Assembly: GCA_023439505.1 (NCBI GenBank)
Contig: JAEXNR010000007.1
Location: forward strand, 186,001-250,000
Direction of reading: 5' to 3'
Source: Bacillota bacterium
GTDB taxonomy: Bacteria > Bacillota > Clostridia > Lachnospirales > Lachnospiraceae
DNA: 64,000 nucleotides
The notes beneath the pieces were generated by a model. The model was not told where the DNA came from. It ran no database searches and worked only from the letters and a program-made list of their open reading frames with translations. The position numbers and the translations under genes are program-made. This document shows, piece after piece, positions 50,490 through 59,613 of this stretch (its first letter is position 1; each line of letters begins with the position of its first letter).

Positions 50490-51263
50490 TCACAACTCAT
50501 ATTTTTGAAAAACACAGACACCAACTGCAGACGCGATCAATATAATTACAGCTGAATTCATCACAACACTGATCGTCATATCTGCTGACAATGCTGTTAA
50601 GGAAACTACCATAGACATGCCATAAATCGAGTGTCGCAAAGCAAATTCAACAATTCCTGCAGCGATGGAAGAAACGTTGCTCAGTTTGGTAACGACAGAC
50701 CAAACTGTTTCACTAAACAGGATATAGCATAGGCAAATAATGATTGCGGTGGTATTACTCTTTATTAACATGGAAAACAGACAAACTACAGCTCCCAAAG
50801 CGGAGTAAATTGCAAACCCGCAGAGTATCATCGCTGTGTACTTCCTCGTCAGTATATTACTGAATTGTCCTGAACCAAGCAGGACCGTCAATTCAAATAC
50901 AAAGAAAACAGCAGCAGATATAGCTGATGAAAAAATTGATTTTGATAAATAGATACCGATACGGGTTTTACCTATTATCCATTTATGCTGCCATGTTTTC
51001 CATAGATATTCCTGACCAATCAAAATGGAGACCAGAAAAGCGGTCAAAATCCCCAGTCCTTTTTGATATGTTATGCCAATCCGAATAATGTCGTCAATTC
51101 CCTTAAAAGCAGTTAGAGATCCAAAAACAGAAATCCCAACTCGCATATCCCGATGCAACATCACTGACAGAAGAACAGCAATGATACCTGTAATTGCCAT
51201 AATGATATACATCAATTTACTTTTCCCAATCCTATAAAGATCGCTTCTCAATAAATTCATCAT
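50490..51263 (-). CDS. ABC-2 type transporter permease
   Basis: 257 aa, six membrane helices (about 18-38, 55-75, 103-125, 140-165, 170-190, 225-250). The N-terminal MMNLLRSDLYRIGKSKLMYIIMA is typical of single-subunit bacteriocin/lantibiotic-immunity-type permeases. Overlaps its ATPase partner by 32 bp. Confidence 0.82.
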   Translation of the reverse strand: MMNLLRSDLYRIGKSKLMYIIMAITGIIAVLLSVMLHRDMRVGISVFGSLTAFKGIDDIIRIGITYQKGLGILTAFLVSILIGQEYLWKTWQHKWIIGKTRIGIYLSKSIFSSAISAAVFFVFELTVLLGSGQFSNILTRKYTAMILCGFAIYSALGAVVCLFSMLIKSNTTAIIICLCYILFSETVWSVVTKLSNVSSIAAGIVEFALRHSIYGMSMVVSLTALSADMTISVVMNSAVIILIASAVGVCVFQKYEL

Positions 51264-51966
51264 TCCTTATCCCTCCTCTTGTATACTGCATATACAGTTT
51301 TTCCAGCGAAGTCCCGGTGCAAAAAACTTCCTGCGTTGCTATTTCTTTGACAATTTTTCCATTATGAAGTATAGCAAGACGAGTTACTATTTGCTCCAGC
51401 TCGCTTAACAAATGGCTGGAAATCAGTATTGTCATACCTTTTTCCTGTAAATACAGCAGCAACACACGCAGATCGGCGATTCCGCCCGGATCAAGACCAT
51501 TCAATGGTTCGTCCAGTATAAGAATATCCGGCTTTTGCAATAATGCCATTGCAAGTTTCAAGCGTTGCATCATTCCAAGTGAAAAGCGGCTTACACGTTT
51601 TTTCCCACAAAGTGTAAGCCCAACCAGATCTAATACCTCCTTAATCTGATTGTCATTATGCAAACCAAGTAAATATGCTTGTTCTTTCATATTTTCAAAA
51701 GCACTCATATTAAGAAAAAGTGAGGGGTCATTGATTAGGACAGCAAATCGGCTCTCCTGCCCATTTGTTTTTGCTACGGATATCTTGCCATCATAATCTG
51801 GTACCAATCCTGTAAGGATACGAAGCAGCGTCGTTTTTCCGGAACCGTTCTTTCCTACCAAACCGTAAATGTCTCCATGTTCCACATGGAGAGAAACATC
51901 CTCTAAAATAGTGCTTGCACCATACTTCTTTTTGATATTTTCTGCTACTAAGATATGATTGCTCAA
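51232..51966 (-). CDS. ABC transporter ATP-binding protein
   Basis: 244 aa. Walker A GKNGSGKTT (about 38-46), signature FSLGMMQRL (about 132, variant of LSGGQ as in BcrA-type proteins), Walker B DILILDEPLNGLDP and the SSHLLSE switch. The LGMMQR-type signature and the pairing with a small permease fit the BcrA/LanF peptide-export family. Fourth gene of the sigma-factor operon. Confidence 0.92.
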   Translation of the reverse strand: MSNHILVAENIKKKYGASTILEDVSLHVEHGDIYGLVGKNGSGKTTLLRILTGLVPDYDGKISVAKTNGQESRFAVLINDPSLFLNMSAFENMKEQAYLLGLHNDNQIKEVLDLVGLTLCGKKRVSRFSLGMMQRLKLAMALLQKPDILILDEPLNGLDPGGIADLRVLLLYLQEKGMTILISSHLLSELEQIVTRLAILHNGKIVKEIATQEVFCTGTSLEKLYMQYTRGGIRNDEFIEKRSL

Positions 51967-52226
51967 TGCTTCCCCTCCTGCCCTGATATTGCAGCTTTCT
52001 TATATATCATATGCAATATTAAAGACGCAATAAAGCTAATGACAGTTGGCGGCAATAATAATACACTATGAATCAACGCATCAACCTCCGCTCCGGCAGA
52101 AGCATAGGGATTATACTCCGCAAAATAGTAAATATACAGGATACCTCCAACATAACATAAGGACAACACAACCCCAATGCCCAATAAAATTCTTGACCAA
52201 ACCAATTTTTTCATTTTCATCCTCAT
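51963..52226 (-). CDS. small membrane protein
   Basis: 87 aa, two membrane helices (about 10-35 and 50-75) with a short loop. Overlaps the ABC ATPase start by 4 bp and follows the anti-sigma gene by 11 bp, so it is part of the same operon. No family recognised. Confidence 0.75.
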   Translation of the reverse strand: MRMKMKKLVWSRILLGIGVVLSLCYVGGILYIYYFAEYNPYASAGAEVDALIHSVLLLPPTVISFIASLILHMIYKKAAISGQEGKH

Positions 52227-52237
52227 TTCTTATTCGA

Positions 52238-52564
52238 TTATGCAACATAAAATCTTATACTAAAAAAGACACTGAACAGAAGATATAAACCCAGCAGAAC
52301 CAGAAGCATGATGAAAGCACCTTTTAGCAGTGATTTATTCTTCCCCTTTTTCCAGCGCTTTGACAATGTTTTAATTGCCTCTGCTTCAGATAAGTTTTCC
52401 TCCTTGTCTGTTATAGAAATTTCCTTATCCATCGCTGCTAATTCTTCAGCACAATCATTGCAGTAACTGATATGCCCTTCCACCATCTCCCTGCTTTCGG
52501 GGCTGCAAATATTATCGTGATAAAGTGGCAGCAAATCTTTAATAACATTACATGATACGTTCAT
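52238..52564 (-). CDS. zinc-finger anti-sigma factor
   Basis: 108 aa. N-terminal zf-HC2-type zinc motif: an early Cys5, then HISYCNDC (H31, C35, C38; pattern HxxxCxxC), and a membrane helix near the C-terminus (about 82-102). It sits directly after the sigma factor (overlap 4 bp), so it very likely sequesters it at the membrane. Confidence 0.9.
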   Translation of the reverse strand: MNVSCNVIKDLLPLYHDNICSPESREMVEGHISYCNDCAEELAAMDKEISITDKEENLSEAEAIKTLSKRWKKGKNKSLLKGAFIMLLVLLGLYLLFSVFFSIRFYVA

Positions 52565-53037
52565 TTCATCACCTCCTGTAATTGCTTCTTTGCTCTATAA
52601 TAAATTAATCTTGCCCAGCTGTCGGTTTTGCCAAATAACTCTCCAATTTGTGAGAATGGCAGTTCACCAAATACTCGTAAAGTAAAAACTTCTTTATATG
52701 GCTCACATAAATTATGTAATTCCATGTGCAGCCGTCTCGCCGTATTCTTGTCAATATAATCCTTTTCTATATTGCATAATGTATTGGGTGTGTCTGGATC
52801 CAGGTCTGAAACAATGTGTTTTTTCTTTTTATAAAGTGTAAAGTAGGTATTCTTTGCAATTTGACAAAGCCAGACATACAGTTTACATGACCCATTGAAG
52901 TTATTTATGTGCTGCATTGCCTTAAAAAAGGTTTCCTGGGTTATTTCTTCAGCAAAGGCTTCATCCATACAAAGGGTTAATACATATTTATATACATCGG
53001 AAAAATACTCCTTATATATTTCACCAAAATCCGCCAC
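52561..53037 (-). CDS. ECF-type RNA polymerase sigma factor
   Basis: 158 aa from GTG 53037, chosen for AGGAGGTGAGAAA in front. Region 2 (about 1-75; FGEIYKEYFSDVYKYVLTLCMDEAFAEEITQETFFKAM, VWLCQIAKNTYFTL) and region 4 (about 105-150; YKEVFTLRVFGELPFSQIGELFGKTDSWARLIYYRAK) are intact. First gene of an operon that goes on with anti-sigma, small membrane protein and ABC exporter, so the exporter likely answers an envelope stress the sigma system reports. Confidence 0.93.
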   Translation of the reverse strand: MADFGEIYKEYFSDVYKYVLTLCMDEAFAEEITQETFFKAMQHINNFNGSCKLYVWLCQIAKNTYFTLYKKKKHIVSDLDPDTPNTLCNIEKDYIDKNTARRLHMELHNLCEPYKEVFTLRVFGELPFSQIGELFGKTDSWARLIYYRAKKQLQEVMK

Positions 53038-53193
53038 TTTCTCACCTCCTGATGATAAGACTTGCCGTTTATCAAAACGTTTCAAAATTTTTATTATTTT
53101 TTATCAGATGATATTGTCATCAACGTATTACTATTCGATACGATCTATCATATCAAATGGAGTCTTCCCATGCAACGCCTGGAACCTCACAGC

Positions 53194-53236
53194 AAAAAAG
53201 GTGGATAAAGCATGAGGTTCTCTGCTTTATCCACCT
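53194..53236 (-). terminator. rho-independent terminator after the LCP gene
   Basis: Perfect 14-bp arms AGGTGGATAAAGCA (53199-53212) and complement (53223-53236); on the minus strand followed by TTTTTT. 80 bp past the LCP stop. Confidence 0.92.
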
Positions 53237-53315
53237 ATCTATTCATCAGTTTGACTTATCCGCATCAGCCGGACAGTGGGCCATGGTTTTGTATCTGATT
53301 GGAATAGAATTCTGA

Positions 53316-54494
53316 TTACCGGCTTAACGCCGCAACAGCTTCTTCCTCCGTATATGCAAATACAAATTTATATAATTCTAATAGATTCTTATCCCAATCC
53401 AATACGATGGGATAAGTAATTCCGTTATAAGCCTTTGGTGCATCAAAGGCTCCGTCATAAGGGACACGGAAGGTATCTAAGGATGTTATGTTATTCTCAA
53501 CTACATTTGACATCAAATTTTCAATCTGACGTTGTGTAAGATTCGTAGATACATAACCAAGACACTCTTTTGTAATGGAAACAAATTTAATCAGATTTTT
53601 CGGTGATTTGTAACTTTCAAAAATTGCTTTTAGAACCCTTTGCTGGCGAACAATACGGCCATAATCATTGTTTACTCCGCCCAGTGTCTTTACCTTACGA
53701 ACACGCACATATCCCAATGCCTGATTACCGTTTAAATGGTTCATGCCTTCTTTCACATTGCGATACTTCTTCTGTGAGATATAATTCGTGGTATTCAGGT
53801 ACTTTGCCTCTTCTTTTCCCAGTTCAATATCCACTCCGCCTAAGCGGTCGACAATTTTTTCAAAAGATTTGAAATTAACCGACATATAACCGTCGATCTG
53901 AATCTTATAGTTCATCTCTATGGTTTCAATCAGCATACTTACTCCACCTCTGGAATAAGCAGAGTTCAATTTATTCGCATTATGACCCGGTATCTCTACA
54001 TAGCTGTCACGAAGCAAAGAGGTAAGCTTTAAGGTATTGTCCCTGGTATTTACCGTAGCAATCATCATCGAATCTGTATTTCTTGCCCCGCCAAATTCTT
54101 CAATACCAAAAATCAGATAATTGGATACATAATCTTCTCTATGGGACCCGTCAGCATGTACAATTTCCACAGGTTCCTCGTATTCCTGAATTACGTCCTC
54201 ATTGTTCGTGTTCTTATAGATAAAATTACCCGCTGCCTTATATAAGAGACTTCGTCCCGGCTTTGTTCCTACAAGGATAAGAACCACTACCAGCAATGCA
54301 GCAGAAAGAATACCCAGGGTCTTCAGCACTTTGTGCTTCTTCTTTTTCACTGATTTCCTTTTCTTCGTGGTGACCGCCCTGGATGTCGAAGTTCTCGTAT
54401 TTTGAGGAGTACGCCTTTGTTTCTCCCTTGCTTCTTCTTCCTTCATGATTTCAAGTACTTGATTTTTCAAATCATCATCGTATTTATTTGACAT
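53316..54494 (-). CDS. LytR-CpsA-Psr family cell wall protein
   Basis: 392 aa. Basic N-terminus (KKRKSVKKKKHK, about 42-54), one membrane helix (about 57-78), then the LCP domain (about 120-300), with NTDSMMIATVNTRDNTLKLTSLLRDSYVEIPG, the NKLNSAYSRGG and YMSVNFKSFEKIVDRLGGVDI motifs and the Arg-rich VRVRKV and GRIVRQQRVL. LCP enzymes transfer glycopolymers such as teichoic acids from lipid carriers onto peptidoglycan. Single gene with its own good promoter. Confidence 0.95.
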   Translation of the reverse strand: MSNKYDDDLKNQVLEIMKEEEAREKQRRTPQNTRTSTSRAVTTKKRKSVKKKKHKVLKTLGILSAALLVVVLILVGTKPGRSLLYKAAGNFIYKNTNNEDVIQEYEEPVEIVHADGSHREDYVSNYLIFGIEEFGGARNTDSMMIATVNTRDNTLKLTSLLRDSYVEIPGHNANKLNSAYSRGGVSMLIETIEMNYKIQIDGYMSVNFKSFEKIVDRLGGVDIELGKEEAKYLNTTNYISQKKYRNVKEGMNHLNGNQALGYVRVRKVKTLGGVNNDYGRIVRQQRVLKAIFESYKSPKNLIKFVSITKECLGYVSTNLTQRQIENLMSNVVENNITSLDTFRVPYDGAFDAPKAYNGITYPIVLDWDKNLLELYKFVFAYTEEEAVAALSR

Positions 54495-54580
54495 TTCCTC
54501 ACCATTTCCATATTCTCCGGTGAACCAACCCCTTCCAGGCGGACGGATCTACCAGTTTTCTTTAATTGCTAACCATATGC

Positions 54581-54609
54581 ATTATCGACCAAATTGCTGC
54601 TTATGTCAA
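54581..54609 (-). promoter_or_regulatory. sigma-A promoter of the LCP gene
   Basis: Minus strand TTGACA (54604-54609), GATAAT (54581-54586), 17-bp spacer, 87 bp before the ATG. The rest of the 54495-55002 gap contains the terminator of the lipid kinase gene and no other gene. Confidence 0.7.
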
Positions 54610-54961
54610 CCTATAACTCATAAATTCTTTTTCCAAATCAGCCATGGAATGTAAAGACCCATAAGACATAGATCAAGGATACCTTTGATACTCCTGATTA
54701 TAAATATGTTATTTTATATTCTTAAGCTGACCGGCAAAGCATCCATTCCTGTTTATTCCTCATCCAAATTGGGGAATATGATTTCGGCATAAGATTGTGG
54801 ATCCCGACTTCTGTCATCTCTCAGAACTTCTATCTATATAGACGACTGAAAAGCTTAAAAATATTCAAATTATTTTCGAAATTGTAACCCGCAATATTTT
54901 CCAGGTCATGATAGACGGTATGTCCAAATGTGGAAGACCGTTACATTTCATTTCATCGTAT

Positions 54962-54993
54962 AAAAAAACCACATGTTTCGATGCAGTTTTTTA
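54962..54993. terminator. short bidirectional terminator
   Basis: Stem ACCACAT/ATGCAGT (54968-54974 with 54981-54987; two G-U pairs) flanked by seven A and six T residues. It is 10 bp past the lipid kinase stop. Confidence 0.65.
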
Positions 54994-55002
54994 TTCTCCT
55001 GT

Positions 55003-55965
55003 TCAATTACGGAAAACGGATTTTGCGGCTTGATCGGGCGTTCCTTCTCTTTTTTTGCTTCGACCTCCCAATAAAGATACAATAGAAATCGCCTGCTTGC
55101 AATTTTTAATATCCACGTGATGCAGACTTCCGCCATATTCCCCATCCAATGTCCAGGGGACAGCTTCCTCCGACTTGATATTAATTTGCTTTATTTGAAA
55201 TGATATGATCCGGTCACTGTTGAGATTGCCCTTTCCCAAATCATTGATGATGTTTTGAATCTCAATGAGATTATGCGGCATTCTGATAAACAGGCACTCG
55301 AATTGACCGTCGTTAAGTACGATATCTTTACCTGCAATCCCTTTAAAGCCCCCGACGGATTTTGAATTTGTTATCATGCCAAATATAAATTTGTCCGAAA
55401 TCACCTTATCCTCATAGGAAATCTCCACATGATACGACTTCCAGGCGGACAGGCTTTTGATTCCTTCCATGATATAGGCCAGCCTTCCGATCATGTTCTT
55501 AATATATTGCGGCGTCTGATACGTAGTGTCCGTAAATAATCCGAATGCTGCACTATATACAAAATAATCTTCATTAAATGATCCGATATCATAAGAGGTC
55601 GATCTTTTGTCCACAATCAGCTGGGTGGCTTTCAGCATGTTCTTGGGAATATTTAAACTATAAGCGATATCATTTGTTGTCCCGGAGGGAATATAGCCAA
55701 TTTGCGGTTTCCTGTCACTTGTCATAACACCGTTCACTACTTCGTTTAATGTGCCGTCACCGCCGGAACATACGATATAATCATAATTCTGGCTTTTGAT
55801 ACAATCTTCCACAATTCTTTTTGCATCCTTTTTACATAAGGTCGAATATACAACAACTTCATACATATTCCTGTTGAACAGTTCGATAATATCGGACAAC
55901 ATTTTCTTTATTCTGCCTTTTCCGGCCAGTGGGTTATAGATAAATAATATTTTATTCATGATCAA
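55003..55965 (-). CDS. diacylglycerol kinase/lipid kinase family protein (YegS/DgkB-like)
   Basis: 320 aa. Catalytic GGDGTLNEVVNG (about 67-78) after YIVCS, and a nucleotide-binding FIYNPLAGKGR at the N-terminus (about 8-18). The C-terminal lobe of beta-strands (AVPWTLDGEYGG) matches DgkB. It phosphorylates diacylglycerol or similar lipids, recycling lipid left by teichoic acid synthesis; consistent with the nearby LCP gene. ATG 55965 or the next ATG 55959 could be used. Confidence 0.93.
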   Translation of the reverse strand: MIMNKILFIYNPLAGKGRIKKMLSDIIELFNRNMYEVVVYSTLCKKDAKRIVEDCIKSQNYDYIVCSGGDGTLNEVVNGVMTSDRKPQIGYIPSGTTNDIAYSLNIPKNMLKATQLIVDKRSTSYDIGSFNEDYFVYSAAFGLFTDTTYQTPQYIKNMIGRLAYIMEGIKSLSAWKSYHVEISYEDKVISDKFIFGMITNSKSVGGFKGIAGKDIVLNDGQFECLFIRMPHNLIEIQNIINDLGKGNLNSDRIISFQIKQINIKSEEAVPWTLDGEYGGSLHHVDIKNCKQAISIVSLLGGRSKKREGTPDQAAKSVFRN

Positions 55966-56215
55966 TCCCGCCCATATGAATATTTATACTTGCTTCGAAT
56001 GGATATTCTTTCTTATTTAATATCTGTACAATATGAGATCCTATGCATCATGCATCTTTGTTTCCATGAGAAAATCCTTCAAATCATCTCAAATAATTTC
56101 ATAGGTACACTGATTTTCCCTGTAAACCGGATGATGATTATGTAGATTCTACTCCAAAAGGCATTATGTGTCAATAATAAAACAAGCCTATTCTCCTGTG
56201 TTCCAGTCATGGTGG

Positions 56216-59173
56216 CTAAGATGAGAAGAAATACTTATCATCAAATTCTTTGACTTTTAATTTGCTCTTATCCTCAATTAATTGTTCCAGCTTAACCCGG
56301 GAAACGAAGTTACCCTTGCCCAGCAAAAAGCCTTTAAAATGTCTGATCTGTTTATTCTTAAGACTTTCTATACTCTTTGTTAATGCGGGATGTAAAATAT
56401 ATATGGTCCGGTTGTTTACATTTAAGATATCCTCCTCGCTTAGGTAGGTTATTTCTTTGGAATGCAAAAACTTTTGCTCAATATCTTCATTTCCGTTGAA
56501 AATAAGATGGATTTGTCCCAGCATCCCCAATTTATAAAGCATGGAGAAGGGATGATGTTTTGCACTGCATCTATTACAATTTCCATCGCAACGTTTAATT
56601 CCGTTTATTTGCTTGCAGATTCTTACTACCTGTCTGGAAAACAATAAGTTCCGGTCAAATCTCAGAATAAGATCTTTAAAATTCTCAGTCTGTGCCCAAT
56701 AATTCGGAAGTAAATTCATCTTTTCAAGATAATAGCATCCATTTGCCGCTGCAATGGACCCTTCGTCGCAAAAGGCTAATTCGGCAGCTTTCACTCCGAT
56801 CAGGGATTTAATGAGTTCTCCCCGCTCCAAAACAGTACCACAGCTTCTGATCTTATTCAGGTTTGCAGTCAGCATTTCCCCGTACTCCTGAATGTCTCTG
56901 GTTCGATCAAAGGAATGCCTGTAAATGATATCAAATATGGACTCGCTAAGCTTTGTTGTATAGGGATGGTATAATTTATCCACTCCCAGAAAAGCCTCTT
57001 CCAATCGATCCCGATCATTTTTTAAACAAGGGTCAAACAGAAGGTTATCATCCTGATTTCTGATACAATCTTCAAATATCTTCTTCTGCTCTTCCTTGGT
57101 ATACCATAATTCATTGATTATCTTTAACGTCTTTTTTCGATGCTGTCCAAGTAAGAAATCTTCACTGGAGAATGCCTCATGCCGGATGGTGAAATAAACT
57201 CTGATTTTACTTGCATATTCTTCCTTGATCTGATAAACCGCATCCAAAAGTCCCAGCTGCAGGTGCTGCCACAAATTGATATGCCGGTATTTCTTACTAT
57301 TCTCATTATAAATTCGAAGTGAAGTATTCGAATACGTTGTCGCAAAATTCTCGCATCCGTAGCAGCAAAGTATCTGACAGGAAGTAGAATCCTGAGAACA
57401 ATACTCCGGACTTTTATTAACATCGTTACACTTCATGATATAATTTCGCTTCCGGCAAATCTCACAGTTGTCCGGCGGCTCCGCATTGGTTTGTTTTAAG
57501 GATTGATCGATTTTGTCAATGAATATCAGGACCGCATCCTTGGTAAGACTCTCCAGTACCTCATCAATGCTTTTTCTCAGATAAATCAGAGAACCCAGAT
57601 CATTGCCCACAAAATTCATCCATTTCTTTGTTAAGATTACATAATTGATGATAATATTCAAATTATTAAACGCCGGGTTGGTGCAAAAATTAAAGGTCTC
57701 CTTATCTATCCTCCCGATCCTCAGCAATTCCTCCAGCCTGATTTTAAGACCCTCTGATGGATTGGCACTGCCACCCCACCATCTGGCCGCCACATTATCT
57801 CTGATATGATACAATTGATTAACGACATAAATAATGAGGCTGTATTTCCACAGTGAAACAATATGATTATAATTTTTCAGTGCGGATAAGTCGATATTAT
57901 TCCCAAGGACAATGCTGTCTGTCCCCCAATTATTTTCCGGCGTAGCTTTTATACCAATCGGCAGACAGATGTTATTCGGGGTCGATTTTGTCCGCTTTAT
58001 CTGTAATACGAAAGTCTTTCCGATTCCCTTTACTGCTGACAAGCCCCAGGTAGCGGACTCATCCCTGATAAATTCTTCAATGATCTTTGTGGATGTGAAC
58101 GTGCCAAAACGGGTTTGCCGTCCATGGGCGGCTTCCGCATCCGGCAGCCAGATAGATTCCGCTTGATTTTCCCTGATCTCTTCCGCTGATACCGCTTGTG
58201 GAATATTACATTTTAACAGCGTAAACTCACACCTCCCATTATCACAATCCAGCCCGGGATACTTCCTGAATAGTTTCGCCCTTTTATCCCATTCATAGGG
58301 AGTCACCTCAACCGTCTCACAGCCCTTTTTCTTGCTGTAGAGGATACAGCCAAGATCAGAATAGGAATCCTGATTGTCAGGAGCAGCTTTGCCGCACACA
58401 ATACAGGGAATACAGGAACCGGTTTTATCATAAGTTCCTATCATCTTCAATAGTTCTTTATGTAGATCCCCACATAAATATGCACTGACTTTCCAGTCTG
58501 TGATAAATCTGATCAAGGCGTTATAATGAGATTGAAATAACGTGTCTATGGGATGATGTGCAATTATGATGGAAGGTAATTTTCTATTGATCTGATGAAT
58601 CAGATTACTCATCTTATAGATGTCTATGATTTGCTTCCTGGTATTGTCCCCATTGCAATTAATTGCCGTATTCAGATGAATCAGATTGAGCCTGTTATTC
58701 CAGTTTAACACGGACACCTGCTCCGGCTCAGGATACATATCATCTGCTAGGTCACCGTAAAATTCCTTGATAAAATGATGATAGTTTTCAAAACAGTCTA
58801 TCAATTTGCCTTTTGTAAAGTATTTGATATAACAATCCTGATCCGCTTCAATCTTCTCGTCAATATAAAAGTTATATACTTCTTTTGAATCACAGTCCTG
58901 GGAATCATGATTACCGGGTACCATAAACAGATTCCTTTTTGACAGAGAAAAGCTATCCAGAAGCAAATTTAAAAAGTCTGCTGTCTTAGTATACCCTGCC
59001 TCATCTTTATACTGATGTAAATCACCTGTGACGATTATAAACTTCACCGTATCCCGATCGGGCAATTTCCGATAGGCTTCTTTCATGATCTTCCATTCCG
59101 TATTGTCAAAAATATGCAAGTCCGAAATCTGGAGCCAGGAATATTCAATTTCTTCGTTCACGCTATCCTCCAT
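56216..59173 (-). CDS. metallophosphoesterase-STAND-like NTPase fusion
   Basis: About 985 aa from ATG 59173, chosen because GAGGGATGTATC precedes it (an upstream ATG at 59227 has no ribosome binding site). Residues 10-245 form a calcineurin-like phosphoesterase: DLH (18-20), GDLH (50-53), GNHD (87-90), AHHP (205-208), GDLH (235-238). The last metal motif is normally GHxH, so one His is replaced by Asp. Residues about 340-560 carry a P-loop NTPase: AVKGIGKT (380-387) and Walker B LIFIDKIDQSL (549-558). An eight-cysteine insertion (570-607) suggests a zinc ribbon, and a second Cys cluster with CNRCSAKHH lies near the C-terminus. No membrane helix or signal is seen, so it is cytosolic. No neighbour is obviously functional with it. 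MPE-plus-NTPase proteins of this size resemble immune STAND-type sensors, but that role is inference. Confidence 0.75.
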   Translation of the reverse strand: MEDSVNEEIEYSWLQISDLHIFDNTEWKIMKEAYRKLPDRDTVKFIIVTGDLHQYKDEAGYTKTADFLNLLLDSFSLSKRNLFMVPGNHDSQDCDSKEVYNFYIDEKIEADQDCYIKYFTKGKLIDCFENYHHFIKEFYGDLADDMYPEPEQVSVLNWNNRLNLIHLNTAINCNGDNTRKQIIDIYKMSNLIHQINRKLPSIIIAHHPIDTLFQSHYNALIRFITDWKVSAYLCGDLHKELLKMIGTYDKTGSCIPCIVCGKAAPDNQDSYSDLGCILYSKKKGCETVEVTPYEWDKRAKLFRKYPGLDCDNGRCEFTLLKCNIPQAVSAEEIRENQAESIWLPDAEAAHGRQTRFGTFTSTKIIEEFIRDESATWGLSAVKGIGKTFVLQIKRTKSTPNNICLPIGIKATPENNWGTDSIVLGNNIDLSALKNYNHIVSLWKYSLIIYVVNQLYHIRDNVAARWWGGSANPSEGLKIRLEELLRIGRIDKETFNFCTNPAFNNLNIIINYVILTKKWMNFVGNDLGSLIYLRKSIDEVLESLTKDAVLIFIDKIDQSLKQTNAEPPDNCEICRKRNYIMKCNDVNKSPEYCSQDSTSCQILCCYGCENFATTYSNTSLRIYNENSKKYRHINLWQHLQLGLLDAVYQIKEEYASKIRVYFTIRHEAFSSEDFLLGQHRKKTLKIINELWYTKEEQKKIFEDCIRNQDDNLLFDPCLKNDRDRLEEAFLGVDKLYHPYTTKLSESIFDIIYRHSFDRTRDIQEYGEMLTANLNKIRSCGTVLERGELIKSLIGVKAAELAFCDEGSIAAANGCYYLEKMNLLPNYWAQTENFKDLILRFDRNLLFSRQVVRICKQINGIKRCDGNCNRCSAKHHPFSMLYKLGMLGQIHLIFNGNEDIEQKFLHSKEITYLSEEDILNVNNRTIYILHPALTKSIESLKNKQIRHFKGFLLGKGNFVSRVKLEQLIEDKSKLKVKEFDDKYFFSS

Positions 59174-59227
59174 GATACATCCCTCACAATTGCGTTGAAA
59201 CAAGATAAAACCTATATTCTGCTTCAT

Positions 59228-59256
59228 AAAATAATATAAACTGTATCCATAACCAA
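59228..59256 (-). promoter_or_regulatory. weak promoter for the phosphoesterase-NTPase gene
   Basis: Minus strand TTGGTT (59251-59256) and TATTTT (59228-59233), spacer 17 bp. It would start transcription downstream of the ATG at 59227, supporting the start at 59173. Confidence 0.35.
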
Positions 59257-59613
59257 TTCTTTTAAATAGCTTAAATCCTTAATCCATTCCTATTTTCCTT
59301 CAAATAGCGTAAGCCTTATATTCATCAGCATTCTTTGTTAAAAATATAACCAATTCTATGGTAGACTATCCTCACTATTTTACTGATATTATCATACTAC
59401 ATTTACCATATATTTACACCCCATAATTTTACCTATTATTTACTTTATTCCTGTGTTTTTCTTATAAAGATGATTCAATCCGACGAGATTCTTCCATTTC
59501 AAGCCGAACAAACACTATGCCGGCGATAAGAAATTGGTCATAGGTCATCGGAAACTTATCGTTGTACGTCATCGAGGTTGGTGATACAATAGCTCTGAGA
59601 GGATGTTAAAAAC
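59257..59613. other. intergenic region between divergent genes
   Basis: AT-rich, no gene. Near 59536-59575 a GTCATCG heptamer occurs twice (GGTCATCGGAAAC and CGTCATCGAGG), just before the radical SAM gene. GAGAGGATG lies before its ATG. Confidence 0.5.
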
